NCBI GenBank assembly: GCA_025666215.1
Contig: CP102593.1
Location: 2,059,001 to 2,123,000, forward strand
Length of the DNA stretch: 64,000 bases
Reading direction: 5' to 3'
DNA from: Xanthomonas campestris pv. phormiicola
GTDB taxonomy: Bacteria; Pseudomonadota; Gammaproteobacteria; Xanthomonadales; Xanthomonadaceae
Part shown: piece after piece, positions 40,984-51,350 of the stretch
Layout: every line of letters begins with the position of its first letter
Numbering within the stretch: position 1 is the stretch's first letter
Program-made: the position numbers and the translations under genes
Notes under the pieces: generated by a model
Seen by the model: only the letters and a program-made list of their open reading frames with translations
Databases searched by the model: none
What the model was told of the DNA's origin: nothing

Positions 40984-41001
40984 TGGCGCGCGCCGCGCGC
41001 C

Positions 41002-41316
41002 TCAGCCGACCACCACCTCGCTGATCTGCATCACCGGGGTCAGGTCGGTGTAGTTCTTGATGTCGCCGAGGATCTCGTCGGCATGCGGGCCGAAACCGGC
41101 CTGGAACGCGTCCACCGAGTCGCTGAAGATGTGGCACATGCCGACATAGGTCGGATCGCTGCCGGGGGCGCCGCCGGACAGGCCCTTGTCCACGGTGTAG
41201 CCCTTGCAGGCATCGCCCATGCGCGCCTGCAGCAGCGGCATGTGCGTGTCGCGGTAGTAGTCGTGGTCGAAACGGGCGCCTGGCGTGTACGGGTACATCA
41301 CGCTGACCTTGATCAT
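41002..41316 (-). CDS. EthD-family small protein
   Basis: 104-residue single-domain EthD/dimeric alpha-beta-barrel protein. Conserved YPYTPGARFDHDYYRDTHMPL at the N-terminus (His in DTHMPL typical) and YTDLTPVMQISEV at the end. Family members include accessory proteins of ether degradation and many of unknown role. No degradation genes nearby. Confidence 0.85.
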   Translation of the reverse strand: MIKVSVMYPYTPGARFDHDYYRDTHMPLLQARMGDACKGYTVDKGLSGGAPGSDPTYVGMCHIFSDSVDAFQAGFGPHADEILGDIKNYTDLTPVMQISEVVVG

Positions 41317-41422
41317 GCTGTTGCTCCTGTCGGTGATACCGCTGAAGGTCGGCCACCGCAGGGGCCTGGCCGGCGCTGGCGCAAGGCTAGCACCGGGCGT
41401 CGGTGGCGATAAGTGCCACGGA

Positions 41423-41755
41423 TCAGGCCCAGGCCAGCCGCTGCCGGCCCGGGCCGCTCCAGGCGATCCTCAGGAAGGTTCCGCTCAGCAGGCCGCTGTC
41501 GCGCAGGTGGGCGAACACCTCCGCCGGGCACCATTCCCTGCCGTCGGCGAAGGCCACTCCCAACGCACGCAGCGCTGCGAACGCGGCCGCCTTGTGCGCG
41601 TCGTCCGCCACCTGCAGCAGCCACGCGTCGGGCTGCGCTGCCGCAGCGAATCCGAGTGCGGCCAATGCGGCATGCAGCCCATGGTTGGGCGCTCTGACGC
41701 GGATCGCATCGCCATCCGCTTTTTCGACATAGGCGATGGATCGCTCTTCATCCAT
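41423..41755 (-). CDS. Hypothetical protein
   Basis: 110-residue protein of unknown function with no signal peptide or membrane helix. Ordered, Ala-rich sequence with WLLQVADDAHKAAAFAALRALGV and a basic-aromatic end (FLRIAWSGPGRQRL). 84 bp after mmsA and possibly in its transcript. A start at 41782 is possible; 41755 gives the more ordered N-terminus MDEERSIAYVEKADG. Confidence 0.55.
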   Translation of the reverse strand: MDEERSIAYVEKADGDAIRVRAPNHGLHAALAALGFAAAAQPDAWLLQVADDAHKAAAFAALRALGVAFADGREWCPAEVFAHLRDSGLLSGTFLRIAWSGPGRQRLAWA

Positions 41756-41839
41756 CGGTCGGCGATGCTCCTGCGGCACCATGGTAATCGCGGCGTGTCG
41801 CCGAGTGCGCGGCGCGTAATTCCTTGGCCAGGCTGCGCC

Positions 41840-43333
41840 TCATTTCATCGTCGGCATCGCGAACTCGGCGTCGCGCGCCGCCGCCGGCCAGCGTGCGGTC
41901 ACGGTCTTGAGCCGGGTGTAGAAGCGCACGCCGTCGGGGCCGTGCACGTGCAGCGGGCCGAACAGCGAGCGCTTCCAGCCGCCGAAGCCGTGGAACGCCA
42001 TCGGCACCGGGATCGGCACGTTGATCCCGACCATGCCGGCCTGCACGCGCCGGGCGAAGGCGCGCGCGGCGCCGCCGTCGCGGGTGAACACCGCCGTGCC
42101 GTTGCCGTATTCGTGCGCGTCGACCAAGTGCAGCGCGGCCTCGGCGTCGGCCACGCGGACCACGCACAGCACCGGGCCGAAGATCTCTTCGCGGTAGATG
42201 CGCATGTCGGCACGCACGTGGTCGAACAGGCTGCCGCCGAGGAAGAAGCCAGCGGCCGCGGCCGGCATTGGCGCGGCGCGGCCGTCGACCAGCAGCGTGG
42301 CGCCGTCGGCCACGCCGCTGTCGATGTAGCCGCGCACGCGCTCGCGGTGTGCGGCGCTGATCAGCGGGCCCATGTCCGGCTCGTCGGCGCCGGCGCCCAG
42401 GCGCAGCGCGGCCACGCGCGGCGCCAGCCTGGCGACCAGCGCATCGGCCACCGTATCGCCCACGCACACCGCCACCGAGATCGCCATGCAGCGTTCGCCG
42501 GCCGAACCGTAGCCGGCGCCGAGCAGGGCGGATACCACGTCGTCCAGGTCGGCGTCGGGCAGCACCACCAGGTGGTTCTTGGCCCCGCCCAGCGCCTGCA
42601 CGCGCTTGCCCAGCGCGCTGCCGCGCGCATACAGGTCGGCGGCGACCGGGGTGGAGCCGACGAAGCTCAGCGCCTGCACCTGCGGGTGTGCGAGCAGCGC
42701 GTCCACCGCCGGCTTGGCGCCGTGCACCACGTTGAACACGCCGTCCGGCAGGCCGGCTTCGTGCAGCCAGTCGGCCAGCAACAGCGACGCCGACGGATCG
42801 CGCTCGGACGGCTTGAGCACGAAGCTGTTGCCGCAGGCCAGCGCCACCGGCAGCATCCACAGCGGCACCATCGCCGGGAAGTTGAACGGGGTGACGCCGG
42901 CGACCACGCCCAGTGGCGCGTACTCGCTCCACGAATCCACGCCGCGGCCGACATCGACCGAGTGCTCGCCCTTGAGCAGGTGCGGGATGCCGCAGGCGAA
43001 TTCCACCACCTCGATGCCGCGGGTGACCTCGCCGCGCGCATCGGAGACCACCTTGCCGTGCTCGGCGCTGATGCAGCGGGCCAGCGTGTCGGCATGCCGT
43101 TCCAGCAGTTCGCGGAAGCGGAACATCACCCGCGCGCGCTGCAGCGGCGGAGTCGCCGCCCAGGCCGGGAACGCCTGCGCGGCGGCGGCCACCGCCATCT
43201 CGACCGCATGCGCGCCGCCCAGCGGCACGCGCCGCGCCACCGCGCCGCTGGCCGGGTCGAACACCTCGGCATAGTCGCCGCTGCGGAAATCGACGCGGCG
43301 GCCGCCGATGTAGTGGGACAGGGACTCGTTCAT
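41840..43333 (-). CDS. mmsA: CoA-acylating (methyl)malonate-semialdehyde dehydrogenase
   Basis: 497-residue NAD- and CoA-dependent enzyme converting malonate or methylmalonate semialdehyde to acetyl- or propionyl-CoA with CO2 loss. Catalytic Cys282 in GSAGERCMA. The position of the general base Glu of ordinary aldehyde dehydrogenases is Asn in [16 protein letters not shown], the hallmark of MmsA. The neighbours (beta-alanine transaminase and alanine dehydrogenase) point to malonate semialdehyde from beta-alanine as the main substrate, although valine breakdown would also use it. Confidence 0.93.
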   Translation of the reverse strand: MNESLSHYIGGRRVDFRSGDYAEVFDPASGAVARRVPLGGAHAVEMAVAAAAQAFPAWAATPPLQRARVMFRFRELLERHADTLARCISAEHGKVVSDARGEVTRGIEVVEFACGIPHLLKGEHSVDVGRGVDSWSEYAPLGVVAGVTPFNFPAMVPLWMLPVALACGNSFVLKPSERDPSASLLLADWLHEAGLPDGVFNVVHGAKPAVDALLAHPQVQALSFVGSTPVAADLYARGSALGKRVQALGGAKNHLVVLPDADLDDVVSALLGAGYGSAGERCMAISVAVCVGDTVADALVARLAPRVAALRLGAGADEPDMGPLISAAHRERVRGYIDSGVADGATLLVDGRAAPMPAAAAGFFLGGSLFDHVRADMRIYREEIFGPVLCVVRVADAEAALHLVDAHEYGNGTAVFTRDGGAARAFARRVQAGMVGINVPIPVPMAFHGFGGWKRSLFGPLHVHGPDGVRFYTRLKTVTARWPAAARDAEFAMPTMK

Positions 43334-43358
43334 CGTCGGCAATCCTCGAAGGAAAGGC

Positions 43359-44471
43359 TCAGCCCAGCGCATCCAGCGGCCGCACGAAATCCTGGCCCAG
43401 CGCCTGCGCCACCGCACGGTGGGTGAGCTTGCCGGCGTGCACGTTGAGGCCGTTGCGCAGGTCCTGGTCGTCGCGCAGCGCCTGCAGGCCGTGTTCGGCC
43501 AGCTGCAGCACGAACGGCAAGGTGGCGTTGGTCAGGGCGAAGGTGGAGGTGCGCGCCACGCCGCCGGGCATGTTGGCCACGCAGTAGTGGACGATGCCGT
43601 CGACCGTGTAGGTCGGCTGCTGGTGGGTGGTGGCGTGGCTGGTCTCGAAGCAGCCGCCCTGGTCGATCGCCACGTCCACCAGCACCGAGCCCGGCCGCAG
43701 CAGCGCCAGCTGCGCGCGCGACACCAGCTTGGGCGCGGCGGCGCCGGGGATCAGCACCGCGCCGATCACCAGGTCGGTGTGCGGCAGGCATTGCTCGATC
43801 GCGTCGCGGGTGGAATACAGCGTGGTCAGCTGGTGGCCGTACAGCTCGTCGAGGTACTTGAGCCGTTCCAGCGAGCGGTCCAGCACCGTCACCCGCGCAT
43901 GCAGGCCCATCGCCATGCGCGCGGCGTTGACGCCGACCACGCCGCCGCCGATCACCAGCACTTCCGCCGGCTTGACCCCGGGCACGCCGCCGAGCAGCAC
44001 GCCGGAGCCGCCTTGCGCCTTCTCCAGCGCATGCGCGCCGGCCTGGATCGCCATGCGCCCGGCGACCTCGCTCATCGGCGCCAGCAGCGGCAAGCCGCCG
44101 TGGCCGTCGGTGACGGTCTCGTAGGCGATCGCGGTGCAGCCGGAGCGCAGCAGCGCATTGGCCTGCGCCGGATCGGGCGCCAGGTGCAGGTAGGTGAACA
44201 GCAGTTGCCCGGGACGCAGCAGCGCGCATTCCTCCGGCTGCGGCTCCTTGACCTTGACGATCATGTCGGCCTGCGCGAACACGCTGGCCGCGTCGTCGGC
44301 CAGGCGCGCGCCGGCGCGTGCGTAGTCCGCATCGGTCAGGCCGATGGCTTGGCCGCCGTCGCGCTGCACCAGCACCTGGTGGCCGTGCAGCACCAGTTCG
44401 CGGACCCCGGCCGGGGTCAGCCCGATCCGGTACTCGTGGTTCTTGATCTCTTTCGGGACGCCGACCAGCAT
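43359..44471 (-). CDS. ald: Alanine dehydrogenase
   Basis: 370-residue NAD-dependent enzyme, L-alanine to pyruvate plus ammonia. Starts [20 protein letters not shown] (Arg and Lys substrate residues), with the Rossmann motif [15 protein letters not shown] and the catalytic His/Asp region [19 protein letters not shown]. Length equals typical Ald (about 371). In this operon it can regenerate pyruvate for the transaminase next door. ATG at 44471 is preferred to 44489 on family alignment. Confidence 0.94.
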   Translation of the reverse strand: MLVGVPKEIKNHEYRIGLTPAGVRELVLHGHQVLVQRDGGQAIGLTDADYARAGARLADDAASVFAQADMIVKVKEPQPEECALLRPGQLLFTYLHLAPDPAQANALLRSGCTAIAYETVTDGHGGLPLLAPMSEVAGRMAIQAGAHALEKAQGGSGVLLGGVPGVKPAEVLVIGGGVVGVNAARMAMGLHARVTVLDRSLERLKYLDELYGHQLTTLYSTRDAIEQCLPHTDLVIGAVLIPGAAAPKLVSRAQLALLRPGSVLVDVAIDQGGCFETSHATTHQQPTYTVDGIVHYCVANMPGGVARTSTFALTNATLPFVLQLAEHGLQALRDDQDLRNGLNVHAGKLTHRAVAQALGQDFVRPLDALG

Positions 44472-44532
44472 GAGCGGTTCTCCAGGCATGTGGCGCGCGT
44501 GGGGAGCGCGGAGCGGGTTGGGTGGGCGGGGG

Positions 44533-45909
<1,377 letters not shown>

Positions 45910-45930
45910 CACAGGCTCCACGCGAGAGAA

Positions 45931-45950
45931 GTGTTGAAAAAACTTTACAC
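45931..45950 (-). promoter_or_regulatory. Operator-like site before the transaminase gene
   Basis: Read along the transaminase (minus) strand it is GTGTAAAGT-N6-AACAC. It ends 21 bp before the ATG. A closely similar site is in front of the divergent puuR. Probably the PuuR-type repressor's target, overlapping a -10-like TAAAGT. Confidence 0.45.
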
Positions 45951-46105
45951 CAACCGGGCGCGTGGTGGCGGGCGGGCCTCCGCCGCGGCGCCGGCGCCTC
46001 TCCGCCGTGCCGCCGCCGGCTGCACAGCGCCGGAACGCACGAAACGGCGCCACGACAGGCCCGTGCAGGCGCGCATGCCGGCCGCATCGCGTGGCGACCG
46101 GCAAA

Positions 46106-46145
46106 TTGACCGCGAGGGCCGGCTGTGTAAAGTATCCGGCAACAC
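46106..46145 (+). promoter_or_regulatory. Promoter with operator-like site before puuR
   Basis: TTGACC (46106-46111) and TAAAGT (46128-46133) with a 16-bp spacer make a reasonable sigma-70 promoter. The operator-like GTGTAAAGT-N7-AACAC (46125-46145) covers the -10 and ends 24 bp before the puuR ATG, which would suit autorepression. Confidence 0.45.
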
Positions 46146-46169
46146 CGCCAAGGCCTTCCTGATCACGCG

Positions 46170-46718
46170 ATGGATATCGGCGCCCGCCTGCATCGGGTTC
46201 GTACCGCCCACGGACTGAGCCAGCGCGAGCTGGCCAAGCGGGTGGGCGTGACCAACAGCACCATCTCGCTGATCGAGCAGAACAAGGTCAGCCCTTCGGT
46301 GAGCTCGCTGAAGAAGGTGCTGGACGGCATCCCGATCTCGCTGGCCGATTTCTTCACCCAGGACCTGGACATCGGGCCGGCCGATGCGCCGTTCTATGCC
46401 GCCGACGAACTGCCCGACGTGGGCAGCGACGGCATCCACTACTACCTGGTCGGGCAACACCGTCCGCAGCGGCAGATGTGCATCCTGCGCGAGGTGATGC
46501 CGCCGGGCAGCGACACCGGCACCGCGATGCTGGTGCACGAGGGCGAGGAAGGCGGCGTGGTGGTGGCGGGCGAAGTGGAGATCACCGTCGGCACGCAGGT
46601 GCGCGTGCTGCGCGCCGGCGAGGGGTACTATTTCGAGAGCCGGGTGCCGCACCGGTTCCGCAATGTCGGCAGCGAGGCGGTGGTGATCGTCAGCGCCAAC
46701 ACCCCGGCCACGTTCTGA
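46170..46718 (+). CDS. puuR: XRE-cupin transcriptional regulator (PuuR type)
   Basis: 182-residue repressor-type regulator. N-terminal helix-turn-helix (about 3-58: [25 protein letters not shown]) and C-terminal cupin (about 105-180: [19 protein letters not shown]) that likely binds putrescine or another amine. Same length (185 in E. coli) and architecture as PuuR. Divergent from the transaminase and followed by puuC at 88 bp. Regulated genes are inferred from the shared operator-like sites. Confidence 0.88.
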   Translation: MDIGARLHRVRTAHGLSQRELAKRVGVTNSTISLIEQNKVSPSVSSLKKVLDGIPISLADFFTQDLDIGPADAPFYAADELPDVGSDGIHYYLVGQHRPQRQMCILREVMPPGSDTGTAMLVHEGEEGGVVVAGEVEITVGTQVRVLRAGEGYYFESRVPHRFRNVGSEAVVIVSANTPATF

Positions 46719-46806
46719 GCGCCGCCTGCGCCGCGGCGCGCGCTTGCGGCTCGCCACGACCGTACGACCCGCCGATCCGTTCCTTCCTCCCGACCCGGAG
46801 CTTCCG

Positions 46807-48309
46807 ATGACCGCACCCCGCACCCGCGATGCCTGGCAGGCGATGGCCGACGCGCTGCAGCTGCGTACCCAGGCCTTCATCGACGGACGCTACGTCGCTG
46901 CGGCCAGCGGCAAGACCTTCGACTGCATCAGCCCGATCGACGGCCGCGTGCTCGGCCGGGTCGCCGAGGGCGAGGCCGAGGACATCGAACGTGCGGTCGC
47001 CGCGGCGCGGCGCAGTTTCGATGCCGGGCACTGGTCGCAGGCCAGGCCGGCGCAGCGCAAGAAGACCCTGCTGAAACTGGCGCAGCTGGTCGAACAGCAT
47101 GCCGACGAGCTGGCGCTGCTGGAAGCGCTGGACATGGGCAAGCCGGTGCGCGACGCGCGCAGCGTGGACGTGGCGGCCACGGTGCGCTGCCTGGCCTGGA
47201 CCGGCGAGGCGCTGGACAAGCTCTACGGCGAAGTGGCGCCGACCGGGCAGGACGAGCTGGGCCTGATCACCCGCGAGCCGCTGGGCGTGGTCGGCGCGAT
47301 CGTGCCTTGGAATTTCCCGCTGCTGATGGCCGCGTGGAAGATCGCCCCGGCGCTGGCGGCGGGCAACTCGGTGGTGCTCAAGCCCTCGGAGAAATCGCCG
47401 CTGAGCGTGCTGCGCCTGGCCGAGCTGGTGGCCGAGGCCGGCATCCCCGATGGCGTGTTCAACGTGGTGCCAGGGTTCGGCAAGGGCGCCGGCGAGCCGC
47501 TGGCGCTGCACATGGACGTGGATGGCCTGGTGTTCACCGGGTCCACCGCGGTCGGCAAGCGCCTGTTGCAATGCGCCGGGCTGTCGAACATGAAACGCGC
47601 CTACATGGAATGCGGCGGCAAGAGCCCGAACCTGGTGTTCGCCGACGCGCCGGACCTGGAGCAGGCGGCGCAGGCCGCGGCCGGCGCGATCTTCTACAAC
47701 CAGGGCGAGGTCTGCACCGCGGCCTCGCGCTTGCTGGTGGAGCGCTCGATCAAGGACGAGTTCGTGGCCCGTGTGGTCGCCGCCGGGCGCACGCTGCAGC
47801 CGCGGCACCCGTTCGACGACGATGCGGCGATGGGTGCGCTGGTGGACGAGGCGCAGACCCACCGCGTGCTCGACTACATCGCGCGCGGCAACGAGGAAGG
47901 CGCGCGGCTGCTGCTCGGCGGCAAGCGCGTGGAGGTGGTCGCCGGCGGCTGTTACGTGGAGCCGACCATCTTCGACGAGGTCGGCCACGAGCACACCATC
48001 GCGCGCGAGGAGATCTTCGGCCCGGTGCTGTCGGTGATCGCCTTCGACGACGAGGCGCACGCGCTGCGCATGGCCAACGACAGCGACTACGGCCTGGCCG
48101 CGGGCGTGTGGACCCGCGACATCGGCCGCGCGCACCGGGTGGCGCGCAAGCTGCGCGCCGGCAGCGTCTGGGTGAACTACTGGGACGGCGGCGACATGAC
48201 CGCGCCGTTCGGCGGCTACAAGCAATCGGGCAACGGCCGCGACAAGTCGCTGCATGCGTTCGACAAGTACACCGAGATGAAGGCGACCTGGATCAATCTG
48301 GTTGGGTAG
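46807..48309 (+). CDS. puuC: Aldehyde dehydrogenase PuuC type
   Basis: 500-residue NAD(P)-dependent aldehyde dehydrogenase. Glu268 in MECGGKSPN (general base) and Cys303 in GEVCTAASR (nucleophile) are both present; [16 protein letters not shown] cofactor loop at about 235. Closest in type to gamma-glutamyl-gamma-aminobutyraldehyde dehydrogenase, and could also oxidise 3-aminopropanal to beta-alanine, feeding the divergent transaminase. GGAG lies 7 bp before ATG at 46807. Confidence 0.9.
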   Translation: MTAPRTRDAWQAMADALQLRTQAFIDGRYVAAASGKTFDCISPIDGRVLGRVAEGEAEDIERAVAAARRSFDAGHWSQARPAQRKKTLLKLAQLVEQHADELALLEALDMGKPVRDARSVDVAATVRCLAWTGEALDKLYGEVAPTGQDELGLITREPLGVVGAIVPWNFPLLMAAWKIAPALAAGNSVVLKPSEKSPLSVLRLAELVAEAGIPDGVFNVVPGFGKGAGEPLALHMDVDGLVFTGSTAVGKRLLQCAGLSNMKRAYMECGGKSPNLVFADAPDLEQAAQAAAGAIFYNQGEVCTAASRLLVERSIKDEFVARVVAAGRTLQPRHPFDDDAAMGALVDEAQTHRVLDYIARGNEEGARLLLGGKRVEVVAGGCYVEPTIFDEVGHEHTIAREEIFGPVLSVIAFDDEAHALRMANDSDYGLAAGVWTRDIGRAHRVARKLRAGSVWVNYWDGGDMTAPFGGYKQSGNGRDKSLHAFDKYTEMKATWINLVG

Positions 48310-48312
48310 TTC

Positions 48313-48585
48313 GGGACTCGGGACTCGGGACTGGGGACTCGGGAGATGGTCGCGAATGCGCTGCATCCTCGCTTTTTTCTGTGGGAGGGGCTTCAGCCCC
48401 GACGCTTTTACCGATAAGGCGCCGGGGCTGAAGCCCCTCCCACAGAAAAAACGCTGTGCTTCAGTAGTAAGAAAAAACGCTTTTTCTTCAAAAAAATCGA
48501 CGCTTTTTTTCATCGAATCGCTTGATAGCGATTTGCACCGGGACAGCATCCTGCCGTCCCGAGTCCCGAGTCCCGAGTCCCGAGT
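48313..48585. repeat. Inverted pair of 7-bp arrays (pair 2) enclosing a palindrome
   Basis: GGGACTC/G units at 48313-48343 and complementary GAGTCCC units at 48556-48585 border the convergent gap between puuC and the DUF1203 gene; the right array touches the latter's stop codon. Between them is the palindrome at 48373-48451 and an AT-rich stretch (48452-48555) with AAAAAA and TTTTTTT runs. Confidence 0.9.
48373..48451. terminator. REP-like palindrome with T6/A6 flanks: two-way terminator
   Basis: A 23-bp perfect stem (48379-48401 with 48423-48445) is flanked by six T on the left and six A on the right, so a transcript from either side would end in a hairpin followed by a U run (on the minus strand the left T run is A, and the right A run gives U after the hairpin only for the opposite reading; the extra T runs at 48373-48378 and 48507-48513 are close). 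It lies between two convergent genes. Stem core is the GTGGGAGGGGCTTCAGCCCCG variant of the dispersed repeat. Confidence 0.55.
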
Positions 48586-49056
48586 TCAAACCCGCTCCAC
48601 GCGGCAGGCGAAACAGCCCTGTCGCGCATTGTGCAGATGCAGATAACGCAGGTGCGGATCGGCGAAGGCTTGCACGATCGCGGCTGCGATCGTTTCGCCG
48701 GCATGCACGTCGGCGGCGACCATCATGTCGGCCGCATCGTAGCCGCGCAGCGAGATCAGGCGCCTGCGGATCGCGTCGGGCACCTGGCCCGGTGCTGCCG
48801 TCGCGGTCTGCACGTGGCGGCGCACGTAGATCGGCCCGGCGGCGCGGTACGGCGTGTCGGCCGGCTGGTGCAGGTAGTGCAGCAGCAACAGGTCCTCGCC
48901 GGGCTGCGCGTCTTCCAGGCTGATCCGGCATGGGAAGCCCGGGGTCTGGTCGGCGCGGACGCGGCGCGCGCCGTGCGCGTGCAACTGCGCATCGTCGAGG
49001 TCGAACAGCGGTGCGAACGGTGCGGCGGGCAGGCCGACGCAGACGAAGCTGGACAT
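48586..49056 (-). CDS. DUF1203 family protein
   Basis: 156-residue cytoplasmic protein of the DUF1203 family (function unknown). Conserved features: FPCRISLEDAQPGEDLLLLHY, GPIYVRRH, LRGYDAADMMV and the ending LHLHNARQGCFACRVERV with two Cys. ATG at 49056 has GGAG 6 bp upstream. Confidence 0.83.
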   Translation of the reverse strand: MSSFVCVGLPAAPFAPLFDLDDAQLHAHGARRVRADQTPGFPCRISLEDAQPGEDLLLLHYLHQPADTPYRAAGPIYVRRHVQTATAAPGQVPDAIRRRLISLRGYDAADMMVAADVHAGETIAAAIVQAFADPHLRYLHLHNARQGCFACRVERV

Positions 49057-49254
49057 ATGCGCTCCAAGAGAAGATCGGGCGCATAGCGTGCGCGCCGCCG
49101 CGGCGCCGCGCTGGCCGGATTCGGACACGGCAGCGGCCGCCGCACGCGAGCGCCTCGATCGGGCACGATGCCGGTCGCCGCCGCGCCGTCGCTGCGCCCC
49201 GGGCCGGTAGCGAAAGAGCGCGGGCAGGGGCACGCGTGGCGGTCGCGTGCGGGC

Positions 49255-49854
49255 TCAGTCCGGCACGTACTCGGCAAAGGCGAGCGGATGTTTGGGATCG
49301 GCGGCGTCCACCTTGTCCGTGGTCTTCTTCAGCGCATCGGCGTCCGGCGCCGGATCCGAATTCAGCTGCCAGCTCTGCTGGATGCGCTTGTGGAACAGCC
49401 AGGTCTTGCGCTCGGGCACGTAGCGGAAGGTGATGAAGTCGGTCCAGTGCTGGCCGCAGGAGACGCCGTTCTGCACGGTGAAGTAGCGGCCCTTGGCCGC
49501 GAACGGATCGTCGCTGTCGGTGAACGGGTCGCACTGGCCGCCCTCGTCGCGCTTGAGCACCACGTGGTCGTTGCGCGCGGCCAGCCGGTAATGGCCGTCG
49601 GCCTGCTGCACGAAGATCAGCAGCGGCCGTGCCGGCGCCGGTTCGCGCTCGGCTTCGCCGCGTTGCTGCAGCGCCACCAGGTAGTCGGCGCGGCCGTCTC
49701 CGTCCAGGTCGGTGCGCAGCTGTTCCAGCGGCAGGTAGCCGGCCGGCAGCTGGCGCAGCACGTCGGCCGGCAGGTCGGCGGCGCGGGCGCCGTGCATGGC
49801 GAGCAGCAGGAGGCCGACAGCTGCGGCGACGCGGAGCGACATCGGCATTGGCAT
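49255..49854 (-). CDS. Secreted protein with FG-GAP/VCBS-like Ca-binding motif
   Basis: 199-residue predicted periplasmic protein. Signal peptide (residues 1-25, ending HGARA) is followed by DLDGDGRADYLVALQQ, an Asp-rich Ca-binding loop as in FG-GAP or VCBS repeats, and a domain with LIFVQQADGHYRLAARND and FTVQNGVSCGQHWTDFITFRY (one Cys pair, around residues 110 and 135). Function unknown. Three ATG (49854, 49848, 49842) are close; choice uncertain. Confidence 0.65.
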   Translation of the reverse strand: MPMPMSLRVAAAVGLLLLAMHGARAADLPADVLRQLPAGYLPLEQLRTDLDGDGRADYLVALQQRGEAEREPAPARPLLIFVQQADGHYRLAARNDHVVLKRDEGGQCDPFTDSDDPFAAKGRYFTVQNGVSCGQHWTDFITFRYVPERKTWLFHKRIQQSWQLNSDPAPDADALKKTTDKVDAADPKHPLAFAEYVPD

Positions 49855-50005
49855 GGGAGCGTTTCGGATGTTGAGGGGTGCAAAGCCTAACCGACGCGGC
49901 ACGTGAACGGCCGGATGGCGCCGCCAGCGCGCCGCTGCGCGACGTCGTTTCCTGCGCGGATCTGCCGCAGCGTCCTGGTGCCGAGCAGGCGTGGCCGCCA
50001 AGAGC

Positions 50006-50031
50006 GTCGGGACTGAGGTCCCTCCCACAAG
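50006..50031. repeat. Half REP-like unit
   Basis: GTCGGGACTGAGGTCCCTCCCACAAG-like half-site (reverse orientation of the dispersed unit) in the 234-bp gap between the secreted protein and the ModE-like regulator. No matching forward arm is adjacent. The rest of the gap shows only a short CGAATCCGGAATC repeat near 50075. Confidence 0.6.
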
Positions 50032-50088
50032 AAGCGCCGAACAGCCTAGCAGGCGCCCGCCGCCTGCTTCGCAATCCCGAATCCGGAA

Positions 50089-51153
50089 TCACACCAGCCC
50101 GGCAAAGGCTTCCGCCACCCCCTGCACCCGCCCGCAGTCATGCGCGTCGTAGCCGGGCAGCAGGCCGAGTTCGTGTTGGAACGTGTCGCTGCGCAGCAGG
50201 TCCACGATCGGCGCCAGGCGGCCGCTGTCCAGCGCCTCGCGGCGGCACAGCAGGAAATAGCGCTCGCTGGCGAGCGGGATGAAGTCCAGGCCGTAGCGCC
50301 GCGCCGGCGGTTCCAGGCCGAACCCGGCATCGGCCAGGCCGCTGGCGACGTAGGCGGCGACCGCGGCATGGGTCAGTTCCTCCATGTCGGCGCCATGCAG
50401 GGCGCTCAGCGGCAGGCCCTGCTGCGCCAGCAGGCATTCCAGCAGCAGGCGCGTGCCCGAGCCGGGTTGGCGATGGATGAAACGCACGTCGGCGCGCAAC
50501 AGGTCGGGCAGGGCATGGATATGCTTGGGATTGCCGGGCGCCAGCACCAGGCCCTGGGTGCGCGTGGCCAGGTGCAGCACGCAATCGCCGTGCGGATCGA
50601 GCCGGTCGCGGTAGTGCGCGAGCAGTTCGTTCTCCAGTTCGCCGATCGGCAGGTGCAGGCTGGCCAGGTCGCAGGCGTCGTTGCGCAGCGCGGCCAGGGC
50701 ATCGTCCGGGCTGCGGTATTTCAGTTCCAGCGGCGCGCCGGCCAGGACCATGCAGCGGCGCAGCGTCTCCACCCCGAAGCCATGCGAGGCGTGCAGGCGC
50801 AGCGGCGCCGCTTCCTGCCGGAACACGCGTTCCAGTTCGGTCTCCAGTTCGCTGGCCAGGCTTTCCAGGGTCGGCGCCAGGCGCGCGGCGATGCGCTGCT
50901 CGGCCCACACCAGGCGTTCGCCAATCGGCGCCAGCTGCGCGCCGCGGCCGCGGGTGGCGCGCAGCAGCGGCTGCCCGAACAGGCGCCGCGCCTCGCGCAG
51001 GGTGCCCCAGGCATAGCGGTAGGACAGCCCGGTCTGGCGGCAGGCCGCGGCCAGCGAGCCGGTGTCGCGGATCGCCAGCAGCAGTTCCGCCAGCCGCGGC
51101 GGCAGCCGCTGCCCGTCCTCGGTATGCAGCTCCCACTGCGGCTGGATGGTCAC
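50089..51153 (-). CDS. LysR/ModE-type HTH regulator with PBP-like effector domain
   Basis: About 354-residue regulator. Residues 5-100 are a winged-helix of the ModE N-terminal (LysR-like) class: ELLLAIRDTGSLAAACRQTGLSYRYAW and RGRGAQLAPIGERL. Residues 115-350 form a periplasmic-binding-protein-like domain of the MolR/PBP class with FIHRQPGSGTRLLLE and VASGLADAGFGLEPPARRYGLDFIPL, which binds small anions in relatives. Divergent from the OFA transporter and fdhD/oxidoreductase genes, so it probably controls them, perhaps in response to molybdate or a substrate. No ATG: GTG at 51153 is chosen, GTG at 51162 or TTG at 51180 are possible. Confidence 0.78.
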   Translation of the reverse strand: MTIQPQWELHTEDGQRLPPRLAELLLAIRDTGSLAAACRQTGLSYRYAWGTLREARRLFGQPLLRATRGRGAQLAPIGERLVWAEQRIAARLAPTLESLASELETELERVFRQEAAPLRLHASHGFGVETLRRCMVLAGAPLELKYRSPDDALAALRNDACDLASLHLPIGELENELLAHYRDRLDPHGDCVLHLATRTQGLVLAPGNPKHIHALPDLLRADVRFIHRQPGSGTRLLLECLLAQQGLPLSALHGADMEELTHAAVAAYVASGLADAGFGLEPPARRYGLDFIPLASERYFLLCRREALDSGRLAPIVDLLRSDTFQHELGLLPGYDAHDCGRVQGVAEAFAGLV

Positions 51154-51350
51154 CTTGTACACGCGGGTTGCGGCTCGCAATAGGCTTTCTACAGCCGATT
51201 ATTAGACCATCCGCCGCTCGGCGCCATCGCGCTTTCGTACTACGCTCGCGGCGCGCCGATGCGTCGGTCGTGCCGTCGAATCGGCCGTGCCGTGATAGGC
51301 AATATGCGCTCCATCACATAAAGACGCCGATGCACTTGAGGGGGAATCGA

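Noticed and set aside
48373..48451. Insertion-sequence ends
   Set aside because: Terminal-repeat-like palindrome, but there is no transposase frame between the arms and no target duplication seen.
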